DNA from: Verrucomicrobiota bacterium
GTDB lineage: Bacteria; Verrucomicrobiota; Kiritimatiellia; CAIQIC01
Direction: 5' to 3'
DNA length: 64,000 nucleotides
NCBI GenBank assembly: GCA_004321905.1
Contig: SCQF01000001.1
Location: 25,404 to 89,403, forward strand
Positions 40,904 through 49,049 of the stretch are shown here, one piece after another (position 1 is the stretch's first letter; every line of letters starts with the position of its first letter). The position numbers were made by a program, and so were the translations under genes. The notes beneath the pieces are model-generated. The model ran no database searches and had not been told where the DNA came from. It worked only from the letters and a program-made list of their open reading frames with translations.

Positions 40904-42274
40904 ATGCAGACAGAAACCAAAACTCCGGCGGCTCCGGGCCGCGTGATCGCGATTGTTGGTCGGCCCAACGTCGGCAAGAGCGCGCTATTCAACCGGCTGC
41001 TCGGGCAGCGCGCGGCGATTGTCCACGAGGAAGCGGGTGTGACCCGCGACCGGTTGGTGCGCGAGGTCAACTGGCAGGGCGAACGCTTTGAACTGATTGA
41101 TACCGGCGGGCTGGATACCTTCGACAAACAACGCGCCGACCATGTGATCCGCGCCGGTACGCGGCGGCAGGTCGAAGTGGCCATCGAGGACGCTGCCGTG
41201 ATGCTCTGGGTCGTGGACATCACCGCCGGCGTCGCGCCACTCGATGAGGAGGTCGGGCGGCTGCTCCACCGCTGCGGTAAACCGGTGCTGATCGTAGCCA
41301 ATAAGGCCGACACCGCGCGGCTCGACAACCAGGCGGCGGAGTTCGGCGCATTCGGCTATCCAGTTTTTCCGGTCTCGGTGCTGCATAACCGCGGTGTACA
41401 CGATTTGATGACGACGGCTTTCAGTCATTTGCCGCCGGGTGAGCCGCCGAAAGCGGAGGATGCACTCAAGGTCGCCGTGGTCGGGCGACCCAACGTCGGG
41501 AAATCGTCGTTCATCAACCGGTTGCTGGGGCAGGAACGCGTCATCGTCTCCAACGTGCCGGGCACCACGCGCGACAGCATCGAAGCGCCTTTCACCATCG
41601 GCCAAGGCCCGCAGGCGCGGCGCTATGTGCTGGTGGATACCGCCGGCATCCGGCGCTCCGGCCGCATCCGCGAAGTCGTGGAAAAGTTCAGTTCGCTTCG
41701 CACCGAGGGCACCATCGAACGCGCCGATGTGGTCGTGCTGATGCTCGACGCCGAACAAGGGCCGACCGCCTTCGATAAACGCATCGCCGCGATGATTCAG
41801 GAGGCGCGCAAAGGCTGCGTACTGATCGTCAACAAATGGGACCTCGCCGCCGGCAAGGTGAAGATGGAGGACTACGAAAAGGCGCTACGCGATGTGCTGG
41901 CGTTTCTGGCGGTGCCGATGCTCTTCATCTCGGCGCAAGACGGACTAAACATGCACAAGAGCGTCGAAGCGATTGACCGCGTCGCCGCCGCCGTCCAACT
42001 CAAGATGCCGACCGGCGTGATGAACCGCGTCTTGCGCGACGCCATGCAAAAAGTCCAGCCGCCGATGATCGAAGGCCACCGGCTAAAGCTCTACTACGCC
42101 ACGCAAGTGGGCACCAAGCCCGTACGCATCAAACTGTTCGTGAATCAAACGCGGCGACTGACGCCCGCCTATGAAACCTATCTGATCCGCGCCCTGCGCC
42201 GCGCCTTTGACCTCGACGGCGCCCCGGTCATCTTCTCACTCGCCTCCAGCCACAAAGACCGCCCGCCGGCGTGA
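40904..42274 (+). CDS. der: Ribosome biogenesis GTPase Der (EngA)
   Basis: A 456-residue tandem GTPase needed for 50S assembly. Two G domains are visible: AIVGRPNVGKSALFNRLLGQ ... DTGGLD ... NKAD, and VVGRPNVGKSSFINRLLGQ ... DTAGIRRSG ... NKWD. The C-terminal KH-like domain includes HRLKLYYATQVGTKPVRIKLFVN. Length and order are those of the family. Confidence 0.97.
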   Translation: MQTETKTPAAPGRVIAIVGRPNVGKSALFNRLLGQRAAIVHEEAGVTRDRLVREVNWQGERFELIDTGGLDTFDKQRADHVIRAGTRRQVEVAIEDAAVMLWVVDITAGVAPLDEEVGRLLHRCGKPVLIVANKADTARLDNQAAEFGAFGYPVFPVSVLHNRGVHDLMTTAFSHLPPGEPPKAEDALKVAVVGRPNVGKSSFINRLLGQERVIVSNVPGTTRDSIEAPFTIGQGPQARRYVLVDTAGIRRSGRIREVVEKFSSLRTEGTIERADVVVLMLDAEQGPTAFDKRIAAMIQEARKGCVLIVNKWDLAAGKVKMEDYEKALRDVLAFLAVPMLFISAQDGLNMHKSVEAIDRVAAAVQLKMPTGVMNRVLRDAMQKVQPPMIEGHRLKLYYATQVGTKPVRIKLFVNQTRRLTPAYETYLIRALRRAFDLDGAPVIFSLASSHKDRPPA

Positions 42275-42317
42275 GGTGAATGCGCCGCCTTAAACTGCGG
42301 CGCGGAGCGACGTTAGT

Positions 42318-42668
42318 TTACAAGCGTGGTTGGCCGATCCGATCCATTGCGTTTGTCCAAGGTCTCTCTCCCGCCTTTAGTCGCGCCACGATGTTGCTTG
42401 GCAATTCCGACAAGGGCGTCCAATACACTGTGACTTGGAAGCCACCGCCGATAAATGCCGGATGCCCATCCTCTAAGTACGCTCTTTCTTGGGTGCTCCC
42501 GATATAGCTAATCCAAGCGAAACTGCCGAGCACGTCGGTCTGTCCGGCTTGCTTCAAAAACTCACTTCCGGACAGCTTTTTGGTCCGCGTACTTGCACAA
42601 CCAAACGTTAGCGCCATGGAGACCGCTACAACGGCGACCGCTGCGGATGTTAGGATATTCCTCATCAT
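42318..42668 (-). CDS. Small hypothetical lipoprotein
   Basis: A 116-residue protein with a lipoprotein signal (NILTSAAVAVVAVSMALTFGCAS) and no domain I recognise. The mature part is KLSGSEFLKQAGQTDVLGSFAWISYIGSTQERAYLEDGHPAFIGG. A strong AGGAGAG precedes ATG 42668, which supports real expression. The gene faces der at its 3' end. Confidence 0.75.
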   Translation of the reverse strand: MMRNILTSAAVAVVAVSMALTFGCASTRTKKLSGSEFLKQAGQTDVLGSFAWISYIGSTQERAYLEDGHPAFIGGGFQVTVYWTPLSELPSNIVARLKAGERPWTNAMDRIGQPRL

Positions 42669-42746
42669 GCTCTCCTGCCAACATGCTACTTAGCGGGCTT
42701 CTGCAACCATCCTGCGGAGGTCATCAAGTTCGTGACGGGTACTGTC

Positions 42747-42804
42747 AAGGTGGAACGCGTCGGCCCGACGCGTTCGAGCGCGTTCGGTGAACGAGCTCCA
42801 CCTT
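42747..42804. repeat. 58-bp inverted-repeat element, copy 2
   Basis: AAGGTGG ... CCACCTT, the same length as and inverted relative to 14666-14723, with only a few differences over 58 bp. The right end abuts a TTCCAA palindrome that begins within 1 bp. Confidence 0.85.
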
Positions 42805-42869
42805 CCAAGGATTGGAAAAGCGGGTGGGGCGGACTCTCGCCAGAGGCGAGCAAGTCCAAGGTTTGGATA
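42801..42869. repeat. Palindrome pair separated by an extra hairpin (centres 42810 and 42861)
   Basis: TTCCAAGGATTGGAAAA and TCCAAGGTTTGGA are 51 bp apart. The extra 19 bp correspond to CTCGCCAGAGGCGAG and flanking bases. CGCCAGAGGCG is the reverse complement of CGCCTCTGGCG, the core of the inserts at 6105 and 19060. Confidence 0.75.
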
Positions 42870-42951
42870 TGGAGTGCGCAAGCTTGCTTGCGCCTTTATG
42901 CCGCGAAGCTAGCTTCGCGATAACAAAGCGGCAGCAAGCTGCCGCACTCCA
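42870..42951. repeat. 82-bp element with three hairpins (ends TGGAGTGCG/CGCACTCCA)
   Basis: Perfect terminal inverted repeats TGGAGTGCG/CGCACTCCA enclose three stem-loops: GCGCAAGCTTGCTTGCGC (42876-42893), CGCGAAGCTAGCTTCGCG (42902-42919) and GCGGCAGCAAGCTGCCGC (42928-42945). There is no coding potential. Together with the neighbouring elements it fills the 357-bp gap between the lipoprotein gene and hpf; the rest (42952-43025) holds one further GC-rich hairpin around 42970-42996. Confidence 0.8.
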
Positions 42952-43025
42952 AATGGGGTGGATCACCCGGCCGCCTTCGCTCGGAGCTTCGGCGGCCACG
43001 GGAGGGGTGCCCTACCGATTGTTTT

Positions 43026-43367
43026 TCAGCCGAGTTCGGCGGCGCGGACTTCGACTTGGGAGAGCGCTTCCTGGCCTTTGTGGTTCTGCCATTTCTCCAT
43101 CTGGCGCTCGATCTGTCGGGCGACTTTCTCGACGGCGGCGGTGATGGAGGCGTACATGTCGTTGGCTTCTTCCTTGGCCTCGACGCGCAGGTGATGCGGA
43201 CCTTGAACGACGACTTCGGCGATCTGGCGATGCTTCTCGACCGCCAAAATCACGTGCGCGTTCAGGATACGCGGAAAATCAGCGAGTTCGTGCTCGACGC
43301 GCTCCAGCGCAAAGTCGCGGATGGATTCCGTGACTTCCATGTGCCGACCAGTGACGGATATCTGCAT
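43026..43367 (-). CDS. hpf: Ribosome hibernation-promoting factor, HPF/YfiA family
   Basis: A 113-residue protein binding the 30S decoding region in stationary phase. MQISVTGRHMEVTESIRDFALERVEHEL and VVVQGPHHLRVEAKEEANDMYASITAAVEKVARQIERQ are diagnostic. It is a short form without the C-terminal dimerisation domain. AGGAGG precedes ATG 43367. Its place after lptB matches the lptA-lptB-(rpoN)-hpf order of proteobacteria. Confidence 0.94.
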   Translation of the reverse strand: MQISVTGRHMEVTESIRDFALERVEHELADFPRILNAHVILAVEKHRQIAEVVVQGPHHLRVEAKEEANDMYASITAAVEKVARQIERQMEKWQNHKGQEALSQVEVRAAELG

Positions 43368-43395
43368 GATCTGCCTCCTGTTTCTGTTGTTTGTT

Positions 43396-44148
43396 TCACA
43401 TGCTGAACCGCGGGCCGAGGTACAGCTCGCGGCTCATCGGGTCGTTAATCAAAAAGTTACTCGTGCCTTCGCGCAAAACCTTGCCTTCGCAAATTAGATA
43501 AGCGCGATCCACGACCGCAAGCGTCTCCCGGACGTTGTGATCGGTGATCAGGATACCCAGTCCCTTCGCTTTCAGGCTGATGATGATCTGTTGCACGTCA
43601 TAGACCGCCAGCGGGTCCACCCCGCTGAACGGTTCATCAAGCAAGATCAGTGCCGGGTTGGTGACCAACGCGCGGGTAATTTCGAGGCGGCGGCGCTCGC
43701 CGCCGGAAAGCGTGTAGGCTTTTTGCTTGGCGAGGTGCCCGATCTTCAGTTCGTCGAGCAGTTCGCCGAGCCGCTGGCGGCGTTCGCGGGCGGAGAGCGG
43801 CAGCGTTTCGAGAATCGCCAGCACATTCTCTTCGACCGTCAATTGCCGGAAAATGCTCGGTTCCTGGGAAAGATAGCCCATACCCATGCGGGCGCGGCGG
43901 AACATCGGCGCGTTGGTCACTTCCTGACCTTGGAAAAACACGCTGCCGTCGGTCGGCGGGATGAGGCCAACGATCATATAGAAGCTGGTCGTCTTGCCCG
44001 CGCCGTTCGGGCCGAGCAGGCCGACGATTTCGCCGCGGTGGACGTTGAGGTTGACGCCATTGACCACGCGGCGGGAGCGGTAGGCCTTGACCAGTTCGCG
44101 GGTTTCGGCCAGCGCGCCGTTATTTGCCGGCGCTGAAGAATTGATCAT
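43396..44148 (-). CDS. lptB: LPS export ABC transporter ATPase LptB
   Basis: A 250-residue ATPase of the LptB2FG complex. Walker A GLLGPNGAGKTTSFYMI, signature LSGGERRRLEI, Walker B ALILLDEPFSGVDP with D-loop and H-loop ITDHNVRETL are all present, as is the LptB-type C-terminus (LINDPMSRELYLGPRFSM). ATG 44148 has GGTGGAG upstream; a GTG at 44157 is less well spaced. The start overlaps the lptA stop by 29 nt. Confidence 0.96.
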   Translation of the reverse strand: MINSSAPANNGALAETRELVKAYRSRRVVNGVNLNVHRGEIVGLLGPNGAGKTTSFYMIVGLIPPTDGSVFFQGQEVTNAPMFRRARMGMGYLSQEPSIFRQLTVEENVLAILETLPLSARERRQRLGELLDELKIGHLAKQKAYTLSGGERRRLEITRALVTNPALILLDEPFSGVDPLAVYDVQQIIISLKAKGLGILITDHNVRETLAVVDRAYLICEGKVLREGTSNFLINDPMSRELYLGPRFSM

Positions 44149-44623
44149 GCGCTCCACCTTTTTCGGGATAGACCACGAGCCGGGCCCGTGGATAGACCAG
44201 TATCCGGCTCTCGTTGCGGAACATGGTGATGACTTCGCCTTCCAGTATATCCTTGCCGCGCATCACGCGCGGTTTGCCGGCCAGCACGATTTTACCGGAG
44301 TCGAGGTCATAGGTGGCCACGTCGGACTTGGCCACTTTGTCGGTCTGACGGATGTTGACCTTGCCTTCGGCCCGGATTGCCTTGATTTTGTTGTTGGCGT
44401 CGAAGGAGACATTCAGTTTTTCCGAGGTCAATTGCATCTGCGGGTCGGTGACGACCACGTTGCCCTCGAACAGCGCGAAATGCTGTTTATAGTCCGCGGT
44501 CAACTTGTCGGAGGTGATGACGGTGACCTCTTCGTCGCCCTCTGCTTTTTTTGTTTCGGCGGCGCGAGCGACGGCGTTCGCCAGCAACAAACCGGCCAGG
44601 CCGATGACAACGATTTTTTTCAC
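44120..44623 (-). CDS. lptA: LPS transport periplasmic protein LptA
   Basis: A 167-residue periplasmic bridge protein. Signal peptide KKIVVIGLAGLLLANAVARAAE, then the OstA-type jellyroll (ITSDKLTADYKQHFALFEGNVVVTDPQMQLTSEKLNVSF...AEGKVNIRQ). The GTG start at 44623 overlaps the TGA of the upstream gene (GTGA), and the 3' end overlaps lptB, giving one coupled unit. Confidence 0.93.
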   Translation of the reverse strand: MKKIVVIGLAGLLLANAVARAAETKKAEGDEEVTVITSDKLTADYKQHFALFEGNVVVTDPQMQLTSEKLNVSFDANNKIKAIRAEGKVNIRQTDKVAKSDVATYDLDSGKIVLAGKPRVMRGKDILEGEVITMFRNESRILVYPRARLVVYPEKGGAHDQFFSAGK

Positions 44624-45063
44624 GGAATGAATCCTTCCTGCCGGCGCATGCCCTTGAGCACCACCTTCACTTGGTTGTGGATGACCATGCGCTCGGTGTT
44701 CCGGCTGAAGTTGAAGCCCACGCCGGTGATCACCATATCCTCGCGCGCAATGCGCACCGAACCGTCGGAATTGGCTTCGCCGTGTTCCCGGTCATAGAAA
44801 CAAAGCGGCGCGGTGATGCGCATATCGGTTTGCGTACCGCTCTCGTTGTAGAACTCGTATTTGAGCTGATGCACTTCGATGGGGCCGGCCGTGGGGATTT
44901 TGGCATAGTCGCCGAACAACTGACTCTTCAGGCGGCCTTGGTCGTCATATTCCGGCACGCGGAAACCGGTAATGACCTGCTGATCGGTATTTTGTGCCGA
45001 ACCTGCCCATACGCCTGCCGCCAAGGTTCCGATCACCAGCATTCGTTTTGTACGCGCCATCAT
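44620..45063 (-). CDS. LptC-like/OstA-fold periplasmic protein
   Basis: A 147-residue exported protein with N-terminal signal RMLVIGTLAAGVWAGSAQ and a beta-rich body (FRVPEYDDQGRLKSQLFGDYAKI; IEVHQLKYEFYNESGTQTDMRITAPLCFYDREHGEANSDGSVRIAREDM) that follows the LptC/LptA fold pattern. Its place directly before lptA and lptB suggests the LptC role. Sequence identity to proteobacterial LptC looks low, so the name is by context. Confidence 0.75.
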   Translation of the reverse strand: MMARTKRMLVIGTLAAGVWAGSAQNTDQQVITGFRVPEYDDQGRLKSQLFGDYAKIPTAGPIEVHQLKYEFYNESGTQTDMRITAPLCFYDREHGEANSDGSVRIAREDMVITGVGFNFSRNTERMVIHNQVKVVLKGMRRQEGFIP

Positions 45064-45091
45064 GAGTTGGGCTTCTTGCTTCCGAGCAAAC

Positions 45092-45916
45092 CTAACCCCG
45101 CTTCACGACCGCGTCAATGGCGATCAGTTGCCGCCACAATTTTTTTAGCGCGGCCAAGGGGATCGCATTGGCCTTGTCGCTCAATGCTTCAACCGGATTC
45201 ACGTGGGTTTCCAGAAAAATGCCGTCGCAGCCGGTGGCCACTGCGGCACGCGCGAGATTCGGCGCAAAACGGCCATCACCGCCGGATTGATCGCCCGCGC
45301 CGCCCGGCAACTGCACGCTATGCGTTGCGTCAAAGATCACCGGATAGCCCAATTCGCGCATAATCAACAGGCTGCGCATGTCCGCGACGAGATTGTTATA
45401 GCCGAAACTCGCGCCGCGCTCGGTGAGGAGGATGCGGTGATTGCCCGCGCTTTCGATTTTGGCGATGACGTGGCGCATATCCCACGGCGAGAGAAATTGG
45501 CCTTTTTTGATGTTCACCACGCGCCCGCTCTTGGCCGCCGCCAGCACCAAGTCGGTCTGACGGCACAGGAACGCCGGGATTTGCAAAATATCCGCGACTT
45601 GCGCCGCAAGGGCAACTTCATCCACGTCGTGCACGTCCGTTAGAATCGGCACGCCAAATTTCTCTTTGATCGCCTGTAAAATTTCCAAGCCTTGGACAAG
45701 ACCCGGCCCGCGAAAACTTTTGTGCGACGTGCGGTTGGCTTTGTCATAGGACGCCTTGAAGACGAACGGTATTTTTTCCGCGCGCGCCAACTTCACCAAC
45801 TTTTCGGCCAGCGCCAGACAACCCGCGCGACTTTCGATGACGCACGGCCCGGCGATCAACGCCAACGGCGCGCCGCCGCCGAACTTCACTTTTCCAACCT
45901 GTACTTTTTTCGTCAT
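45092..45916 (-). CDS. kdsA: 3-deoxy-8-phosphooctulonate synthase (Kdo8P synthase)
   Basis: Condenses arabinose-5-phosphate and phosphoenolpyruvate to Kdo-8-phosphate. The 274 residues include LALIAGPCVIESRAGCLALAE, FKASYDKANRTSHKSFRGPGL, TDVHDVDEVALAAQVADILQIPAFLCRQTDLV and FDATHSVQLPGG. One near-perfect palindrome (45681-45699) lies in frame as LVQGLEIL, a spot where the family normally has GLEEGLKIL, so it may be a natural look-alike. It overlaps kdsB by 4 nt. Confidence 0.96.
   Translation of the reverse strand: MTKKVQVGKVKFGGGAPLALIAGPCVIESRAGCLALAEKLVKLARAEKIPFVFKASYDKANRTSHKSFRGPGLVQGLEILQAIKEKFGVPILTDVHDVDEVALAAQVADILQIPAFLCRQTDLVLAAAKSGRVVNIKKGQFLSPWDMRHVIAKIESAGNHRILLTERGASFGYNNLVADMRSLLIMRELGYPVIFDATHSVQLPGGAGDQSGGDGRFAPNLARAAVATGCDGIFLETHVNPVEALSDKANAIPLAALKKLWRQLIAIDAVVKRG
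45681..45699. repeat. Palindrome-like sequence inside kdsA
   Basis: ATTTCCAAGCCTTGGACAA matches the core of the palindrome over 13 central bases. It encodes a segment that resembles the normal family sequence, so convergence by codon choice is possible. Confidence 0.55.
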
Positions 45917-46668
45917 GCCAAACCTGCCTTGCGTAATGCCTGCTCCGCCCGGGGCACATCGTCCGGCGTATCCACGCCGAGGCCCACATCGTTAGTCTCC
46001 AGCACCTTCATCCGGCAGCCGAGCCAAAGCGCGCGCAGTTGTTCCAACTTTTCCGCCTGTTCCAGCGCGCACGGCGCTTCTTGTACCAGCCGCTCCAGAA
46101 ATGTGCGCCGGTAGGCATAGATGCCGATGTGCCGCCAATATAAATTCGCCGCCGCGTCACCGCCAGAATCCTTTTCGCGGATAAACGGAATCGTGGCGCG
46201 GGAAAAATAGAGCGCCCGGCCATCGCGTGCCCGAACGACTTTCACCACCGACGATGCCACACGGTCACGCTCCTCGCGGATCGGCGTCGCTGCCGTCGCC
46301 ATGTCCCAGGAATTGTCACTCGCGAGCGTCTGGCCTAGTGCATTAATCAGCGCCGGGTCAATCAGTGGTTCGTCGCCCTGAATATTGATGACCACGTCCG
46401 CGTTCAATCCACGCACGGCCTCGGCGATGCGGTCGGTGCCGGAGGGATGCTCTGGCGAGGTCATCACGACCTCCGCGCCGAATTTTTGTGCTGCGGCGCG
46501 AATACGTTCGTCGTCGGTGGCCACCAGCAGGCGGTTGAGCGACTCGGCTTGTCGCGCACGCTCCACGACCCATTGCAGCAAGGGTTTTCCAAGGATGGGA
46601 AAAAGACTTTTGCCGGGGAAGCGGGTGGAGCCCCACCGCGCCGGAATCACGCCAATGATGTCGCTCAT
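45913..46668 (-). CDS. kdsB: 3-deoxy-manno-octulosonate cytidylyltransferase
   Basis: Activates Kdo as CMP-Kdo for lipid A. The 251 residues have the signature IGVIPARWGSTRFPGKSLFPILGKPLLQWVVERA, VVINIQGDEPLIDPALI and the metal-binding DTPDD near the end. A degenerate palindrome (around 46594) coincides with the conserved LGKPLL motif. Overlaps of 4 nt link it to the genes on both sides. Confidence 0.96.
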   Translation of the reverse strand: MSDIIGVIPARWGSTRFPGKSLFPILGKPLLQWVVERARQAESLNRLLVATDDERIRAAAQKFGAEVVMTSPEHPSGTDRIAEAVRGLNADVVINIQGDEPLIDPALINALGQTLASDNSWDMATAATPIREERDRVASSVVKVVRARDGRALYFSRATIPFIREKDSGGDAAANLYWRHIGIYAYRRTFLERLVQEAPCALEQAEKLEQLRALWLGCRMKVLETNDVGLGVDTPDDVPRAEQALRKAGLA

Positions 46669-46913
46669 GTGTTGTTCGCTGCTGGTTTGGTGGGTTGCTC
46701 GCCGGGCTTGCCTTGGGGGGGGGCGTCTTCGCCCTTCAGTTTTTTCTTTGCTTCGCGGAGATCGTGCGCCCAGTCGGTGCGATTACCGCCAAATTTGATG
46801 CTGGCGAGCACTTCGTCGGTTTCGGGGTTAGAAAAAATCATCGCCGGCAATTTGCCTTGGATTTCTGTTGCGGCGGGCGCGATACTTTCCGGGAAGCTTT
46901 TGATTTCCTTCAC
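46665..46913 (-). CDS. Small, probably secreted protein; signal peptide in a different frame
   Basis: The frame from GTG 46913 gives 82 residues (VKEIKSFPESIAPAATEIQ ... LPAMIFSNPETDEVLASIKFGG) with a weak likeness to the C-terminal half of the thioredoxin-like protein at 59852. Its TGA overlaps the kdsB ATG (ATGA), supporting real translation. A convincing signal peptide, MKRWLVAGLVAVMSLQVAVVA, starts at 46999 in another frame and stops at 46913, at a GGT-repeat. One base change would join them, so the intact gene was probably 46665-46999. Function unknown. Confidence 0.5.
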   Translation of the reverse strand: MKEIKSFPESIAPAATEIQGKLPAMIFSNPETDEVLASIKFGGNRTDWAHDLREAKKKLKGEDAPPQGKPGEQPTKPAANNT

Positions 46914-47046
46914 GCGCCACCACCACCGTGCGGTCGCGCGACGACCGCCACCTGCAAGCTCATAACCGCAACCAACCCTGCCACCAGCCACCGTTTCATA
47001 GATGCCTCCGCTGTCGCCGGGGAAAAGCATAGCGCAGCAGCGGCGG

Positions 47047-47096
47047 TTTTCCAAGGCTTGGAAAAAGGGCGCGGTGTGTTTTCCAAACTTGGAAAA
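47047..47096. repeat. Paired palindrome (centres 47056 and about 47088)
   Basis: A perfect TTTTCCAAGGCTTGGAAAA and an 18-bp even-length variant TTTTCCAAACTTGGAAAA, between the GspM-like gene and the small secreted protein gene. Centre spacing is 31.5 bp because one base is missing. Confidence 0.88.
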
Positions 47097-47106
47097 ACCG
47101 CACGAA

Positions 47107-47598
47107 TTATTTCTTTTCGAGCGCTTCCAGCACCAGCGTCACGCGCGCGACGCCCGGCGCACGCTCGGCGGCGGTGAGATCGAATTCCACCAACTGCCAC
47201 GGTGGACGGGCGTCCGCGGCGGCGCGCAGAAATTGGACGAGATCGGCGAGCGGCGCTTCGCCTTTCACTTCGGTACGGCGCGCCTGCCAGCCGGCCAACG
47301 CCGGTCGGGCTTCGCGCTGCCGGATGCTCGGCGTCACACCGGGCACATGCTGGGCGAAGAGTTCGGCCAAGGGCATGGGCTGTTTGCTGGCTAGCGCCTC
47401 GAACGGCTGCACGGCTTGCTGATTGGCGCGCCAGTCGGCGGCGATTTTTTGCAGCGTGGCGAGGTCGCCGGCTTTGCGCTCGATCCGGCGCAGATCATCG
47501 GAGAGCGTACTCAGCGCGTGCAACGCGAGCGCCACGCCCAGCGTCACCGCGAGCGCCGCCGCGCCCAGCCAAAGCTGTTGTCGGGTGGGGCGGCTCAT
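47107..47598 (-). CDS. GspM/PilO-like type II secretion assembly protein
   Basis: A 163-residue bitopic membrane protein: short cytoplasmic tail, one helix (LWLGAAALAVTLGVALALHA), a coiled-coil-like stretch (STLSDDLRRIERKAGDLATLQKIAADW) and a small C-terminal domain (PLADLVQFLRAAADARPPWQLVEFDL). This is the GspM/PilO layout. Identity rests mainly on context: it overlaps a GspL-like gene by 4 nt, which in turn overlaps gspK. Confidence 0.7.
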   Translation of the reverse strand: MSRPTRQQLWLGAAALAVTLGVALALHALSTLSDDLRRIERKAGDLATLQKIAADWRANQQAVQPFEALASKQPMPLAELFAQHVPGVTPSIRQREARPALAGWQARRTEVKGEAPLADLVQFLRAAADARPPWQLVEFDLTAAERAPGVARVTLVLEALEKK

Positions 47599-49049
47599 CG
47601 GCGTGCGCCCTTCAGGGTAAAGCGCACGAGTTCATCAGCGCCGGCTTCCTCGCGGGACAATTCGACGGCGTAGCCGAACGCGCGCAGGCGGGCGGCGAGC
47701 GGATCGCAGCGGTTCCAATCGTCGGTGGCGCCGTGGAGAATCAGCGCCTTGCCGCTGTGCGAGAGAGAATCGAGCGTGACGCGGCAGGCGCGGGCGGCGG
47801 CGAGCACTTCGGCCAGATCGCGCGCGGCGGAAGGCTGGAAGGCGTCGAGGAACGGTTGTAATTCCGTTGCCTGTTTTTTCAGCGCCTTTTGTACTTGGTC
47901 CACTTCCTGGCCGTAGGGAATTTGAGCGGCGCCGGTGAGTTGCTGGGCGGCGGCGACAATCGCGGATTGGACGCGCGTTTCACGGTTGGCCAGCCACGCG
48001 CGCCAGCCCAAGCTGAGTCCGGTGAGCGCGAGTCCGGCCAACAATAAATTCAACGCGGCGTTGCGGCGCGTGCGCGCGCCATGAGCCAGGATCGCGGTAT
48101 GCGTCAAATCGCCGTTGCGCAGATTACCCGTGCCATCGCCGCGCAGTGCGGCGTGGGCCAAAGCGCGCGCCAAAAAGGTGACCGGTTCCGCCAGCATTTT
48201 GAAGCGTACACGCTCGTCAGCGGCCAACGCGGGTTCCAACGGTGCATGCAATTCTGCGCCGGGACCGCACCACAACCATTGAATGGGTTCGGCGGCGTCG
48301 GTAACCGGCAAGGCGCGTAAAATCTGGGTGACGCGTCCGGCCCATTGCCGTATCGCAGGCGCGTCCGGCGTGGCCAGTTCATCCGCGCCCAGCCGGATGC
48401 CGTGCAGGCTGATGAGTTCGCCGCCGTTCGCTCCGCTGCCTACGGCCAGCGCGGTGCGGGCGTCGCCGACGTAGGCCACGATGCGCAGCGCCCTGGGAGC
48501 CAGCGGAATTTCGGTCAGCGCTTGTTGCCAGAGTACGCCGCCTTCGTGCTGCAACAGGACGGGATCCAAGCCGAGTGCGTGATGCTGTTCGAGGCGCGCT
48601 TCGACATCGCTCCGGCGGGCGGCATAGGCGAACGCGCGAAAACGACCCGCGGCGTCGGCTTGCGGGAAGGCGAAGTCGTGGAGACAGATTTCGAGGGGGA
48701 AAGGTAATTGTACATCGAGCAACGCGGGCAGCACTTTGAGCGCTTTGTCGCGCGCCGTGAGTGGTGTTTCGAGCCAGCGTGCGAAGCTTTCGGTTGCGGG
48801 TAGTGCGGCGGAAAGCAAGGCGTGTCCACCGGCCACGGCGGTGGTAATTTCGGTGGTGACGGTTTTCAGCCGTGTAACATCGCCGGTCGTCGTATCCTGC
48901 CAGAGCGTGGTGGTGTTGGCCTTGCGCGTGGCGCGCACCACGACGAGTTGGTGGCGACCGCAATCCGCGCCATAAGCGATACGGCAGCGAGGTATGGATA
49001 TGCTGGCCACGAGGCGGGTTTTATACCAAGTTGGGATCAGAAAAGCCAC
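47595..49049 (-). CDS. GspL/PilM-like type II secretion protein
   Basis: A 484-residue protein. The cytoplasmic part has an actin-like, PilM/GspL pattern (SISIPRCRIAYGADCGRHQLVVVRA; ALSAALPATESFARWLETPLTARDKALKVLPALLDVQLPFPL). One membrane helix (AALNLLLAGLALTGLSLGWRAWLA) precedes a periplasmic ferredoxin-like end. GspL links the secretion ATPase to the pseudopilus platform. The start is uncertain: GTG 49049 overlaps gspK by 13 nt, and GTG 49010 is an alternative directly before ASISIP. Confidence 0.75.
   Translation of the reverse strand: MAFLIPTWYKTRLVASISIPRCRIAYGADCGRHQLVVVRATRKANTTTLWQDTTTGDVTRLKTVTTEITTAVAGGHALLSAALPATESFARWLETPLTARDKALKVLPALLDVQLPFPLEICLHDFAFPQADAAGRFRAFAYAARRSDVEARLEQHHALGLDPVLLQHEGGVLWQQALTEIPLAPRALRIVAYVGDARTALAVGSGANGGELISLHGIRLGADELATPDAPAIRQWAGRVTQILRALPVTDAAEPIQWLWCGPGAELHAPLEPALAADERVRFKMLAEPVTFLARALAHAALRGDGTGNLRNGDLTHTAILAHGARTRRNAALNLLLAGLALTGLSLGWRAWLANRETRVQSAIVAAAQQLTGAAQIPYGQEVDQVQKALKKQATELQPFLDAFQPSAARDLAEVLAAARACRVTLDSLSHSGKALILHGATDDWNRCDPLAARLRAFGYAVELSREEAGADELVRFTLKGARR

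Noticed and set aside
43921-43938. Half palindrome CCTTGGAAAAA in lptB
   Set aside because: Only one arm matches and it encodes the normal VFFQGQEV motif of LptB.
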